Source: Litsea cubeba
Taxonomy: Eukaryota > Streptophyta > Magnoliopsida > Laurales > Lauraceae
Assembly (NCBI GenBank): GCA_012931725.1
Contig: CM022944.1
Span: forward strand, 117,195,623 to 117,259,622
Direction: 5' to 3'
Length of the DNA stretch: 64,000 nt
Positions within the stretch are counted from its first letter, which is position 1. Each line of letters opens with the position of its first letter. Below, piece after piece: positions 31,881-44,211 of this stretch. A model generated the notes under the pieces. The model saw only the letters and a program-made list of their open reading frames with translations. It did no database searches and had not been told where the DNA came from. The position numbers and the translations under genes are program-made.

Positions 31881-33967
31881 ATGGGGAATTTCAAGGATTT
31901 GCTCGACACTCCAAAAGGGATTTCTGATTTCAGAGAAACGTATCAGATTCCCTCAAATGTTCAGATTCGTGCTCCTCGGACCGATGAAGTTCTTGATATT
32001 GGTTCCTGGGATGGAATGCCTTTTCCGACCATCGCTATCATGGAGGGTGGCGTTAGGTTCCCACTAGATCCATTGCTGGTCCTCTTCCTTTCTCTGACTA
32101 ATCTTTTTCCTACCCAATGCTCCCCCAATCTCTATCGCATTGTTATGGGAGTATCTGCACTGAATAAGTTGTTCGGCACGAGCCTTGGTGTTTTTGATAT
32201 TCTGTCTTGCTATATGTTGGTACCTCTAGATAGTAGCAAATCTGTATTTTACTTGAAATCTAGGGGCTTAAACAAGCTTTTGGTTCATTACCTTCCTAAC
32301 TCCAATAAGCCAATAAGGGTGATTTCGTCATCGTAAGCGAAAACTGGGAAACGCCGACCATGTGGGACGGGATTATTCGAACAGTCCCCCGATCCCTAGG
32401 GTCCCCACGTCGGACCCCTTTTTCTTTTTTTGTTTGTTTGCTTGATTTATTCTTCTCCTTCCCTTTTTTTGTTGATCAAATACTTTTCTTCTTTTTGCAG
32501 AGGCATCAATTAGTCGTAGGCTTCCATCTTGCATTCGGAGCAAGGAATTAAATCGAGTGCTTGAGTATCGCGGTCCTACCGAGCTTCGTGGTTGGGGCCA
32601 AGCTGCCCACGTGTTACTTGGATACGTTCGGACGTATAATCATTTTCTAGCAGTTCCTTCTTGGCATCAGTCACTAGCATCCGATCCTATCAAGCGAAGG
32701 AAGGTTCCTGCCATAAAGCCTTTCAGATCTACGAAAGCAAAAACTACTTAACGTTCAGTCTTCGGCTTCTCATCAATCTCTCGTCCCCGTTCAGTCTGTT
32801 GAACAGACTTCTTCTGCTCGCAAAACTTCTTCCCGCGAGTCTTCTTCTTCGGCTGAGCAACAAGGAACCCCTGTGCTACATATTTCCGACACTTCTTCTT
32901 CATCCGATATCAAGAGTACTGTTTCTCCGACAATGTCTTGCAAATCAAAAAATCTTTTTGATAGCTTGGGCGATCTCCCGATGACCAGGACCGGAAAAAT
33001 AAGGAAGGCTCCTTTACCTGGTCCTTCATCTGTCTTAGGTAAGAGAGCTGCCCTCGAGCCCCAGCGTGAGCCTCAAATTTTAAACATTGAAAAAGATTCG
33101 GTTAAATCTGGTGAAGCTGCCGACCTGTCTTTTTCATGGTTGGGGGATATTCCCCTCCCATTATCTCCGCAGCCAAGCTCATCATTTGGTCGGAAGAATT
33201 CATGTGGCGTTTCCCGGGAGAAAGGGCCATCTTTAGGTGAAGGGATTTCGGGATCTCTGACCTTGGCTATGATTATGGGCAAGTCTGCTCTTCTTCATTC
33301 CGATATGAGTTTGCATCGCACTTTGTCGGCTGATGAGCTGGTGGCTATAGGAGTTCAACAATGTTTTCTGGTAGGTTGGCTTATGGTTATTCGATCTCCT
33401 TCTTCTTGAAATCTCTAATTCTCTTTATTTTATTTTCAGGGTGTGCAAAAATGGTTTGCTGTTTTCGAGCATTTGGGGAAGTTGCAAAGACAGTTGAAGG
33501 GCTTGGAAAAGGAACTGACAGAAGCTAAGGCTGCTCGGCGCCAAGCTGAATCTAATGCCAACACCCTTTTTAAGACTGCCAAGCAAGCCGAATTTGAGGA
33601 AACAATAGAGAAGATTAAGGTTGAGACTAGAGAGGCTACGGAATAGCTCAAGGATAGTCAGTTTGAAGAAACTGAAGCAACTTATTTGCAGCAGGTTGAG
33701 CAAATCAAAGTTATTGTGTTCACGCGGGGCTATGATGTGGCTCTTGAAGATGCTGCAGTTCCAGAAGATTCTCCTCTGTGGAATAATTATATAAATATAT
33801 CCGAACAAGCTCCTCCTCCATCTTCGCCTGCTAAGCCCCAATCTCATATTCAGGCTGATGATGTCATTCTGTCTACTGGCGGGGATGGGGGCGAAGTTTC
33901 TACTGCTGGTCAGCCACCCTCAGCTTCTATTGCCGAGATGCCTCCCTCAACTTCTGACGCGCCTTAA
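31881..33967 (+). pseudogene. antisense gene of the Tat element (Transposase_28-type)
   Basis: The first exon reads MGNFKDLLDTPKGISDF, then IPSNVQIRAPRTDEVLDIG and GGVRFPLDPLLVLFLSLTNL, the pattern of the 'putative gypsy-type transposon' domain (Pfam Transposase_28) found on the opposite strand of Tat elements. A frame change near 32310 lets it go on as GDFVIVSENWETPTMWD. Further coding (32510-32750, reading RGWGQAAHVLLGY-type sequence in another frame) follows a good acceptor (ctttttgcag). A Ser/Pro-rich stretch (32873-33360) joins by a GT-AG intron (gtaggt after 33369 to ttttcag at 33440) to a coiled coil (LGKLQRQLKGLEKELTEAK) interrupted by one TAG at 33644. The role is unknown; such genes are seen in related elements. 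This copy is damaged. Confidence 0.7.
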
Positions 33968-34662
33968 TAGTTTATTTTGGAAATCATTTTGTTTAGCTTT
34001 TTGTATGGCAACTCTGCCAACCTATTTGCCCTGGCTATGGGCATAAAACTTTTACTTTTTGAAAGATCTATTATGCCCGACCTGTGGGCTGATGTTATCC
34101 CTGTCAATGAAATGTTTTCTTTTTCTATGATATTGTACTGTATTTTCTGTGTTGCCACTGTCGATTCTTTCCGAACTCACTTTTTGGCCTAATGCTCGCA
34201 TCGTCATGCTTAACAATTAGATAAAAGGAGATCAGTGCGACACACCTAGTTTAGGCTCTTCCCAGTTAGGTTTTTGATCTTTTGGAACAAAGTAGTGGGT
34301 GCTAAGCTGTCCCTTGTTTTTCAAGCCTTGGCCCTATTTATCTTTGTAAGGTTGGTCCCGATAGGGTATGTCCTATAGTGGGTCCTCAGATGAATTGTTC
34401 AGTCTGGCCTTACCCTTGGTACAGGAGTTTTGGCGAAGAGATGATAATATGGCAATATTCCAATATTACCGCCGCCGAAGTCGAGATTCATAAGTCCGAG
34501 GTGCATATAACCGAGGTGCTTAGGTCGAGATCGAAGTGCTTAGGCCGAAGTTGAAACTAAAATAATGTCCCACAAAATATGCAATATAGAATATCCGAAT
34601 TCTTTGGCATATAGATTAAAATTTTGAACTATGTACAAGATAATTTTATTCATATACAATGC

Positions 34663-35804
34663 TTAGAAATAGAATTTTTTCAGGTTTGCAATGTTCCATG
34701 GCCTTGCCAGAGCTTTTCCTTCTAATTTTTCCAAATGATAAGCTCCTGTTCCTCCGACCAAAGTTACTCTATACGGACCTTCCCAGTTTGGTCCAAGTTT
34801 TCCGTGGCTGGGATCTTTTGTATTTGGAAGTACTTTTCTTAGAACTAGGTCGCCAACCTTGAATGTTCGTGTTCGAACTTTCTTCTTATAATTTCGAGCT
34901 AACCTCTGCTGGTAGGCTGCTAATTTGATCAGGGCTCGATCCCTCAGCTCTTCAACCATATCCAGTTGTTTGGCAATCCTTCCTTTGCTGTGTTCGTGAT
35001 CATAGGCCTCTGTCCTCATGGTCGGCAATCTAATTTCTAGGGGAATGACAGCTTCCATTCCATATGCAAGGGAAAAAGGAGTTTCTTCCGTTGATTTTCT
35101 TGGAATTGTTCTATATGCCCATAGGACATTGGGGAGTTCATTCACCCATCCTCCTTTTGCTTTGTCCAGCCTCATTTTAATTCCATCCAGTAAAGTTTTA
35201 TTGGAACTTTCTGCTTGGCCATTGCTTTGTGGATAGACTGGGGTTGAGAAATGATGTCTGATACCATACTTTTCACACAGGCTTCTAAATACCTTCCCTT
35301 CAAATTGCTTTCCATTGTCTGTCACCAATGCTTTTGGTATGCTAAATCTAGTGATGATATTTTTCTATAGAACTGCTTGGCGTCGCTTTTTCGAATATGA
35401 ACAAGGGGTTCGGCTTCTACCCATTTAGTAAAATAGTCAGTGGCAACAATTAAGAATTGATAATTACCTGCTGACCTTGGCATAGGTCCCACTATATCAA
35501 TTCCCTATTTATCGAATGACCATGGGCTTATGATTGAGTTCAGCAGTTCGGCTGGCTGATGAATATCTTTTCCGAAGCATTGACATTTCTCACATTTTTG
35601 TACAAATTTGAGAGAATCCTTTTGCATATAGGGCCACCAGTATCCTTGTGACATCGCTCTATGTGCCAAGCTTCTTCCGTCGATGTGTCCACCACAAGAT
35701 CCTTCATGAATTTCCCATAACAGGTCTTCCACCTTGGTCAGACTCACACATTGTAAGTACGGTCCCCAGTATGATCGTCTGTATAATTGACCCTCTGGCG
35801 ACAA
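34663..35804 (-). pseudogene. integrase region of the Tat element
   Basis: 35804-35505 carries the zinc-binding N-terminus (IHEGSCGGHIDG, FVQKCEKCQCFGKD). A TGG-to-TAG change at about 35505 stops it just before GIDIVGPMPRS, which holds the first catalytic Asp. The reading continues to about 35345, then shifts to the last segment (35328-34663) with the second Asp (MVTDNGKQFEG) and the Glu (PQSNGQAESSNKTLLDGI). The C-terminal part KVGDLVLRKVLPNTKDPSHG and GPYRVTLVGGTGAYHL matches Ty3 integrases. All three acidic residues survive, but the frame is broken. Confidence 0.92.
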
Positions 35805-35970
35805 CCAAAACCTAGCAGCTTTTCTTCTGATTTTGTAGCTTTCCTTTCCATCTTCTGGAAGTAATCCGTTCTTTAGGTATTTGGCTATTGGTGTTATCCA
35901 ATTTCGGCTTTATGATTCCTGTTCAACACACATGATCCGTTGGATTCCTATGCTTGGTGTTGATTGGAAG

Positions 35971-36426
35971 TCAATGAGGACTTCTCTCTTTAGCTCGGAT
36001 TGTATCGTTGTTGCTAGCTAGGCTAGCTAAGCTGTCAGCATGTGAATTTTCTTCTCGACCAATATGCTTGATTTTGACATCGCCGGTCTGCTGGATAAGG
36101 CGTTGTGCTTCTCCAACATATGCAACCATCTGATCATCACGAGCTGCGTATTCTCCATTTAGTTGATTGGCAACTAGTTGTGAATCACAGTGAATTATGA
36201 GCTTTGTTATCCCAAGATCTTTTGCAGCTAGGAGTCCTGACAAGAGGGCTTCATATTCTGCCTCATTATTTGATGCAGCAAAGCCAAGGGTCACAGCCCT
36301 TTCAATAGCTGCTCCTTCTGGCGTGATAAATATCATACCAGCTCCTGAACCTCTGGAATTAGATGCACCATCAACATACAACAGCCAACTCTCATTAGCT
36401 TCCAAGCTAGCTTCTTTATGATTCAA
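35971..36426 (-). pseudogene. archaeal-type RNase H domain of the Tat element
   Basis: A 151-residue open segment with LLYVDGASNSRGSGAG (D19), NNEAEYEALLSGL (E57), IIHCDSQLVANQLNGEY (D81) and HADSLASLA (D131), the four acidic residues of the second RNase H. This extra domain between the normal RNase H and the integrase is the marker of the Tat group. It is part of the polyprotein rather than a separate gene. Confidence 0.92.
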
Positions 36427-36521
36427 TTCGTCTTTTTGAGTAAATTCGGCAATGAATTCAGCTACTATCTGTCATTTTATGGCATTTATTGGAGCTATCT
36501 TTATATCGTGCTCGCCAAGCT

Positions 36522-37842
36522 CTATTTCCATTTGACCATACGTCCTGACAGGTCGGCTTTCTGCAAGATGGCTCTCAACGGATGTTCGGTCAGGACCTTA
36601 ATTGTGTGAGCTTGGAAGTAGTGTCTGATCTTCCGTGCTGCGCTCACCAATGCTAAGGCGAGCTTTTCCAGAGGTAAATATCTTGTTTCAGCGTCTAACA
36701 AGGTTTTACTGATAAAATAGATAGGCAAGTGCTGCTTTCCTTGGTCCCTCATCAAGGCTGCGCTGACTGCATGCTCGAATACCGCCAGATATAAAATCAG
36801 TTCTTCTCCTGGACTTGGAATAGAGAGCACAGGTGGGGAGCTCAAATACTGCTTGATTTGTGCTAAGGCCTCGTCACATTGTTCGTCCCATATGTTATCC
36901 GCCTTCTTCTTGAGGGCGATGAACATTGGTCGGCATTTATCCGAGCTCTTTGATAAAAAGAGATTTAAGGCTGCGAGCATACCTGTCAGCCTCTGCACCT
37001 CATTTCTTGAGCTTGGTCAGTCAATGTTCTAAACGGCTTGGATTTGGTCGGGGTTGGCTTCGACTCCTCTCTGGGTTACAATGTAACCTAGGAATTTTCC
37101 CGAGATGACACCAAATGAACATTTCGAAGCATTTAACCTGAGTTTGTATCTTCGAAGGATCTTGAAGACCGAGTTCAAATCTTGCTCGTGTGTAATCCTT
37201 TCTTTGCTCTTGACTACCATGTCATCAATGTAAGCTTCTACCGTTTTTCCGATCAGATCTTGAAATATTTTAGCTATCAACCTCTGGTATGCGGCCCCCG
37301 CATTTTTTAGGCCAAAGGGCATTTTTTTTGTAACAACATTTGCCTTTTGGAGTTATGAATGTTGTCTTTTCTTGGTCGGCCTCTTCCATTGAAATTTGAT
37401 GATATCCTCGGTATGCATCTAAGAAGATCATCCATTCATGTCCAGCTGTAGAATCGACTGGTCAATTTTTGGTAACGGGAAGCTATCTTTCAGACAAGCT
37501 TTATTTAGATTGGTGAAGTCTACACATATTCTCCATTTTTTTATCTTTCTTTGGCACAACGACCGTGTTAGACAACCATTCTGGATAATGGACTTCTCGG
37601 ATTGTATCTGCCTCTAATAACTTGTCAACTTCTTCACAGACTGCTGTTTGGCGCTCTGGCGCGAGCTTTCTCTGTTTCTGCATCACCGGCTTTGCTCTTG
37701 GATATGCTCCTAGTTTATGGCTAATAACTGTCGGATCGACCCCAAGCATTTCGTATGGAGTCCAAACAAAAATATCTGAGTTTTGATTAAAAAATTGGAT
37801 CAGATTCTTCTGCTCTTCTTCAGACAGTGACGTGCCAATCAT
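36522..37842 (-). pseudogene. reverse transcriptase and RNase H of the Tat element
   Basis: 37842-37501 starts the RT (NSDIFVWTPYEMLGVDP, RKLAPERQTAVCEEVDKLL, VVVPKKDKK). An extra A in an A-run near 37535 shifts the frame before VDFTNLNKACLKDSFPLP. 37322-37029 continues with MPFGLKNAGAAYQRL and the catalytic YIDDMVVKSKE, then LRLNASKCSFGV. 36998-36522 holds the normal RNase H (LYLAVFEHAVSAALMRDQGK, PIYFISKTLLDAETRYLP). Several frame changes separate the segments, so no active enzyme is expected. Confidence 0.92.
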
Positions 37843-38151
37843 CCAATATCTGTTTGCATTCCTCCCATGTATCGAAATCTTTTTTAGCTCTTCTACTGCC
37901 GGGGTATTCAGGTCGGAAAATAATTTATCTGCTTTGATCCGACCTGAAGCTAATTGCTATTTGAGATCGATACTCTTGCTTAGACCAGTACCTACATCAT
38001 CCATGTTTCTCGCTTTGCCTTTTATTGCTGTGATCAGACAACTCCTAGAGATAGCTTGGTCCCCTTTGATCTCCATGGTTCCCTTTTGTGTTGGGAAACG
38101 TAGCCTTTGATGGAAGGTCGATGGTATTGCTCTCATACGTTGAATCCATGT

Positions 38152-38640
38152 TCATCCCATAATGGCGTTATATGAGGATGGCACATCCACTACTAGGAAT
38201 TCTACATCTAGGCGAATAGGACCTGTTCCCACCTGAATCGTTATAACTCCAAGGGGGTGTACTGCCTGGCCACTAAATCCGAACAACGGAATTGAAGTCG
38301 GCTTAAGGTCTAAATGCTTTAGACCGAGCTTTTGAAATAGTTCGGTGTATATTATTTCCGAAGAGCTTCCAGGATCGATGAGCATTCTTCGGACATCAAA
38401 CTCTTGTATTCGAAGAGTGAGCACGAGGGCATCGTTATGGGGCTGAACCACATCTCGTAGGTCTTCATCGGAAAAAGAAGTCTCCGTCTTGCTATGTCCA
38501 GACTTGCTGACCAATCTTGGTCCAATATCTACTTGGTATACCTCCTTCAAATGTGCAACCATCTTTCTTTGTACTCGGACAGATTGGGTTGTGACTTCTG
38601 TTGGATTTATTGCCCCATGCATCACATCTATTACTCCCAC
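38152..38640 (-). pseudogene. aspartic protease region of the Tat element
   Basis: The segment contains RRMLIDPGSSSEIIYTELF, the protease active-site loop in the form usual in Tat elements (Asp-x-Gly-Ser), followed by LFGFSGQAVHPLGVITIQVG and VPSSYNAIMG. The next codon is TGA where the family usually has Arg, a simple nonsense change. A frame shift separates it from gag upstream (near 38640). Confidence 0.88.
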
Positions 38641-40437
38641 GGGTCATTCATCATCTGCAGCTTTCTTGAAATCTTTCCGATCTGAGCCCTCTCTACTTTT
38701 TTTTTTGAATTCATTTCCTCTACATATTCTTTTAGGTGACCATCTCTGACTAGGTCTTCTAGATGTTGCTTGAGCATCCGACAATTTTCTGTCAAATGAC
38801 CATTTTTCCGATGGTAGGAACACCATAAGTTAGGATTCCGGCACCCGGGGTCGCTGACCATCTTCGGAGGTCTTTTGAAAAATGGCTTATCTTTTATTTG
38901 CGTGAGGATTCTATATATTGGATCTTTGAAGATCGTATATATTCCCTCGTAGGCTGCTTTTGTGGGTTCGGCACGCCCCATCCTCCTATCAGCGACTTCT
39001 CCGAACTCTCTTCGTCTCTTCCTTCTGGATCCTTCATCTGCTGCTCGTATCGTCCTTGATTCAGGTGCTCCCATGTCTTCATCGAGCTTTACGAACTCTT
39101 CGATTCTTTCTATCAGATCTCTTTGTGTGATTGGGGATCGCTTAGTCAATGATTGATGGAGCTTACTTTTCTTTCGACAGTCCCAATTTAAAGGTGGCCA
39201 CTGCTACCTGTTCATTGCTTCCATCTACTTCATTATATATGCGCCAATAATGAGCACTGTACTCCTTCAAGCTTTCCAAGCTATCTTTCTTAAGAGACAA
39301 CAGCGCTCCAACATCTTTCGGCTGTTTAGAATTCGTCACAAAACGGGTGACGAAAGATGCTGCGAGCTCTCGAAAACTATGTATTGATCTAGGCTTAAGA
39401 CATGAGAACCATTTTAATGCCAGATCTCCCAAGCTTGAGGGAAAGACTCTGCACATTAATGATTCATTCCCGATCCAAAGTGCCATGGAATGCAGGAAAT
39501 GTTGGACGTGGTCGACAGGATCTGAGGTTTTATCATAGATTTTCAGCTTGGGAGTTGAGAATCGCCAAGGTGGATCCACTCTCTCTATCTCCTTCAAAAA
39601 GGGAGATATGAAGCTCTACATATCCAAATACCTTGTTCGGAACATGGTTTCTTGATGGGGTCTCTGATTCGCCAAAGCTTTCTCGATTAGCTCTTGTACG
39701 TCTTTCTCGCCAAGTGCCTGTGAGGCTGTCTTTTTCTTTTTTAGTGCAGTTTTTTCCATATCCCGTGTCCTATATTCAGGTTTCTCCTCTCTTTGTGGTA
39801 AAGAGCTTGAGGTCCTACTTCCTTCATCTCTTGCTCCATGCTTTGGTCTGATTCGATGAGATTTTAATTCAGAAAGATGACTTTTGGGCTCCCGCATATC
39901 TGTACTTCCTCGGTGCTCCGATTTTCTAATTTTATGAGCAGTTTCTGAATTTACTTGATGGTTCTTCATGCTCTGAGGTCGTCTTTGAGCCTCATTTACT
40001 GCCTCTAATTCCAATAGCAGACAGTTAAATTTCTCCTTCTGCTGCTTCATTCCCTGTGTGATCAGGTCCCGAACAGCTTCTTTGCAAGATTGTTCCAGGC
40101 GGACAAGCGCATTCTGCGATGGTACTATAGCTTGGTGTGTGTGGCTCTGCTTCTGGTGGCCACTTTTTTGCAATTTATCCACAGATGGTGAATTTATAGC
40201 ATGGCTTAGTTTCGCGCGATGTACTTCTGATTGGATTCGTCCCTTTTTGCCTAGAATGGGATCATTCTGGTCACTATCCGTATATGGAACATGTTCATCA
40301 TCTTGCCCACCGGGTTGGTTGATCACAGGATCCTTTTTGTGGCGCTTTTGTTGGTCCTTGATCTGAGTTGCCTCTATTTGAGATGGAGAATGCCTAGATT
40401 GATGCTGTGATCCCAGACCATGCTCTTGATCTGCCAT
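38631..40437 (-). pseudogene. gag of the Tat element
   Basis: The ATG at 40437 lies 65 bases inside the 5' LTR. The N-terminus is charged and Gln/His-rich (MADQEHGLGSQHQSRHSPSQ). A nonsense TAG at 39616-39618 interrupts it just before the retrotransposon gag core (FSTPKLKIYDKTSDPVDHVQ, LGDLALKWFSCLKP, FRELAASFVTRF). Near 39165 the frame shifts and the C-terminal part follows with LTKRSPITQRDLIERIEEFV and a knuckle-like CSYHRKNGHLTENC, the C-x2-H-x4-H-x4-C variant common in this lineage. It is not functional as it stands. Confidence 0.9.
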
Positions 40438-40502
40438 ATTTTTCAGCTAGAAGAAACGTCAGTGGATGATTTCCTCCTCCATTTCCCACAGACGGCGCCA
40501 AT

Positions 40503-41035
40503 TGTAGATGCTGAATTTGGTTGATCGACTGACGAGCTGAACAGCACTGCTCGGCGAAGGATAGTCAATTGCTTTCCTTGGGTCGAGATGAGAATTTCTG
40601 TACCTATCACAAAGGAATTATCAGAAGAACTCGATCGAATGGTCCGATCGAGAACTCTCCGATGATAAAGTCAGTGAGTTTTTCATTGTTCAAAATGATT
40701 GAATATTTTTGTGTATCATGTATTTCTTACCCTCTTCTCTGATCATCAGTTTTCTTTATATATTCTTGTCCTGATCTTTTCCTCTTCTTTCCTCACGTTC
40801 TTTTCCTTTATTATCCATGATTCCTCTGCTTTATTTCTTCAAATCGAAACTCCCATGAGGCCCCTGTCGTGTGCTTATTTTAATTCCATGATTTACTCTC
40901 GTAATTGCTGCTCTTTAGTAGTGCTTAACTGCCATATGACCGTTTCTGAATATCCATTGGACCTGGATAGAGGTTCAGGTCAGGTCGGCCTTGATCCTGG
41001 CTTGACCCGAGGATAATTTGAATTTCTCCCCCACA
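40503..41035 (-). repeat. 5' LTR of the Tat element
   Basis: 533 bp, the promoter-bearing LTR for the minus-strand gag-pol. The minus-strand TATA word sits at about 40755-40763. The right boundary is fixed by ccccaca followed by the ggtat target duplication. Confidence 0.95.
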
Positions 41036-41040
41036 GGTAT

Positions 41041-42205
41041 GTTCCAAATCTTTTTATGCATGTGAATACTAAACAAAAATGGCATGGCTTATGCACAAAA
41101 AGACTTAATCGTACCTCAAATTAAAATTCCCATGCTTAAATATATACTGATCCTAAGTATATTTTAAAAATAAGTTTGGTAGTGGTACCAGTTTCTAACA
41201 GGTGGAGGCATATCTTCCCCACTCTATTATTACTACACCTCCAGTCTTCAAGCATGGACTCAAAACATGCAATAGATTATCCAACCCCTCGGGATTGTCC
41301 CATACTTCTTTCAGTGCATATACATTAATGCTCTCAACGGTGGAGAAACATCTAGCCTTAGACTGATGATGCATTCTTATCTTGTTTAAATCTAACTTGA
41401 AATGTGGCAGAAGGTTCAACCAAGGGTACTCCTCTTTGGATATTCTCGTTTCCTCTACTTCCTTTGCTCGTGTCCATCCAAAATAATCACGTTCTTCACA
41501 GGAATATCAATATACACAAGTTGACTTGTCGGTTGTAAAGATTAGTGTGCATCTTGACTGATCTGTAATTTTAAACTCTTCTTACTCTTCAAATTCCTTT
41601 GATTGAGTTAGAATTCATTACATTAATAGATTTGAAGTGTGGAAGAGAGACAAAAGAGGACGAGAATAGTTTGCAAACAAGGGTTGTAGACTATGACCTA
41701 ATCCGATCTACAACCAAGTTTATATATTGACATCGCATAATACAAAAATACTAAGATACTCCTATTCTAAGTTGTGATATTAAACTCTCCACATCAAGTT
41801 GTGATACTGAACACATCAACTAACTGGTCCCTCACTTTACAAAAGGAGTGCAAATCAAACACTTGTCCATCTCATGGTTTAAAATTGCGGCCGCTACGTA
41901 GCGTAGCGCCCGCATTATCAGTTGTCGCTGTTGGGGCTGCTACACTATTTTGAAAATAGTGGCGCTACAGGGTAAAACCTGATAGAGCCAATCTATTTAA
42001 ATTTAAAACATTATTTTTCATATTTTTTCTCCTTAAATTGTCTTTCCTAAAGTTGTCTCTACGCTTATATGGTTTCAAATCATTAAAAAAAATACAAGAT
42101 TGGCTGTTACACAATATTTGAATTCTTTAGACTACTTAAAAAACTCACACCGCTATGCTCCTACATATCACCTCAACCGCTACGTAGTGTTTTGGCCACT
42201 GGCCG
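41041..42205. other. intergenic with cgctacgtagcg words
   Basis: 41890-42200 has gcggccgctacgtagcgtag, ccgctatgctcc and ccgctacgtagtg. The same theme resumes at 43939 (ggccgctatgcctaccgtga), so an older repeat was split by the hAT element that follows. A 74-residue minus-strand reading at 41195-41419 (ending KEVWDNPEGLDNLLHVL and beyond) resembles F-box/FBD proteins faintly; I do not call it. Confidence 0.45.
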
Positions 42206-43938
42206 CAGTGGCGGACTCCGGATTTTTGTTTGAGTAGGGTGAAAATTTGAAGAATGTTTTTATCATCATATTCTCCGATACATGATTACATTTGGTTAAA
42301 AAAAAAAAAAGCAATTGGTGACTAAGTTGCCCTTGAGTTAGATGACCTGCCTAGCAATTGGCTATAAGAAGTATCTCTACTAAGTGCTTACAATCACCAA
42401 AGTAAAACAACTACTGTACTTAATAACTGAAGGAAAAAAGTAAAACAAAATATTTTGCCTTGCAGATTTTGTCCCATAAAATTTTGCCATTAAGACTAAT
42501 TGTTCTTCAAATATTCAAATATATCACTGATAATTGCCTGGTTTACTATTTACTAGAGTAAGCTAAATTCATCTCATATGGTTAGCACAGTAAATTTTCA
42601 ATCATAATTGCGCCAAGACAAGCCTAACACACATCGTACGTGGATAAAACCAAACCCAAGCCAATAGAAATCAAGCACAATCAATTTGAGCCCTAACCAA
42701 CATTCATTACCTGAGTGCAATTTGGGTTAAATTTGTACTCATTTTAAGTATTGAGATTTCTGGTTTACTTTTGAAAGGTCACAAAATTAAGGTAATACTT
42801 CTGACTAGCCAAACCAAAATTCATCACCAAGCCTCCCAAATTCTAACTAGCCCCACTAAAATTTCACTTATTGGTTTGTGTTCGACCGTCCGGGTTCAGG
42901 TTAGTCCTAGGTGCATACCCCTTCAATAAACCATTAGCTTAGAATCTCTACAGTGGCCAAGATATGTTTCGAAGGAAGCTCATATATTTTATCAAGTACT
43001 CATTTGTTGAAGTTTTATAATCTATTACTTATCACTAATTCTTGATTTTCTTTATAATTTTTTTTGTTTAGTGCTCTATACAAATAAATAAACTTTACCC
43101 ACAAACATGAAAGCTTCTTGAACAATTCTTTTTTCCTTTTGTAGCATTTCACAAGAGAAACAAGTTATTTTTAATTGAAAGAGAGACGAATTTTAAGAAA
43201 AAATGACTATTGTTATGAGAAATCAGCCTAATTGGGTAGAATGATATAAAAAAGTATTCAGATCTCCATCAAATACAAACCAATTAAAGAAAAAAAAAAC
43301 CAACCCACTCATCTCATAAAACAAACATAACCTTCAACTGCTATAAAAGCAAGATTTAAAAAAAGGAATAAATGAACAAATTAGCAACATTTTCTTTGCC
43401 AGAGGGAGTTAGAGAGATGGACGAATAGAGAGACTTTGGGGTTTTCTAGTAGAGAGAGAAAGAGTGTCGGAGAGAAATGACCTGACGAAGAGAGGGAGTC
43501 GACAATGAATCTACTGTGATTTTGGATTTTTTTCCTGCGCTGCAGTGATTTGGGCATTTCAACAGTAGAGAGAGAAATAGATAGACATAGATGGTCGGAA
43601 GAACAGAGAGAGAATTGACGTTATTGCTGCCACTACCGAAAAGGAAGCCTGATCGGCGACCGAAATCCATGTTGGAGGGGACAATGAGATAGGGTTTTGG
43701 TATGGAGACAACCATTTACTGATTTGAGGATGGGATTTGAATTAAATTGGAAGGAGTTTTCGATATCGAAATGGGGCTACTCAGATTATGGGGTGGTGTA
43801 GAATTGGGCCCCAACTGGTGCATGGCTCATGTGGGCTAGAGCCCTTTAAGGGAGTTCAAAATTTGACCTAGGGCAGCCGCATTCAAAATTTGACCTAGGG
43901 CAGCCACACCCTCTACCTACAACATGGGTCCGCACCTG
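42206..43938. mobile_element. non-autonomous hAT element
   Basis: Left end cagtggcgga (42206), right end tccgcacctg (43938), imperfect inverted repeats of the same type as the element at 8054. Flanking 8-bp words actggccg (42198-42205) and gctggccg (43939-43946) agree at seven of eight positions, a slightly decayed target duplication. Inside is no transposase. A direct repeat tttgacctagggcagcc lies near the right end (43861-43907), and a minus-strand reading starting MDFGRRSGFLFGSGS (about 43669) is open but unknown. Confidence 0.82.
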
Positions 43939-44211
43939 GCTGGCCGCTATGCCTACCGTGACCGCTATTTTAATCCTTACTCCATCTTTTCCTTGATGAA
44001 ATGTCTATCTAGCGAACCGAGTCGCAAATTGGCATCGACCATTCTTAAATAAATGCACCCACTTGGATATTGCTCAAATAACAAATCAGCCACCGGCACA
44101 AATAAATGCACCCACATCGGTATTCCTCAATTAAAGCAAACTGCGAGGATTTTTATTCATCAAATCCCAAGCAAGACTTAATGTGTGCGATCGATGCAAA
44201 GGTACTTCATG

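Larger units (their letters stand above)
31045..41035 (-). mobile_element. Tat-lineage Ty3 LTR retrotransposon, full length
   Basis: The two LTRs (31045-31579 and 40503-41035) both run tgtagatgctg to cccaca on the plus strand, and the 9,991-bp element is flanked by a perfect 5-bp target duplication, ggtat (31040-31044 and 41036-41040). In the coding (minus) direction the 5' LTR is the right one. The primer-binding site attggcgccgtctgtgggaa follows it (40502 downwards), and the purine tract aagcttgggggcaattg precedes the left LTR. Order of domains: gag, protease, reverse transcriptase, RNase H, archaeal-type RNase H, integrase. The second RNase H places it in the Tat/Ogre/Retand group. By eye the LTRs differ at about 25 of 533 positions, so the insertion is not very recent. 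Frameshifts and stops disable gag-pol. Confidence 0.96.

Noticed and set aside
41195..41419. 74-residue minus-strand reading with faint F-box/FBD flavour
   Set aside because: Too short, no F-box or clear leucine-rich pattern, no supporting context.
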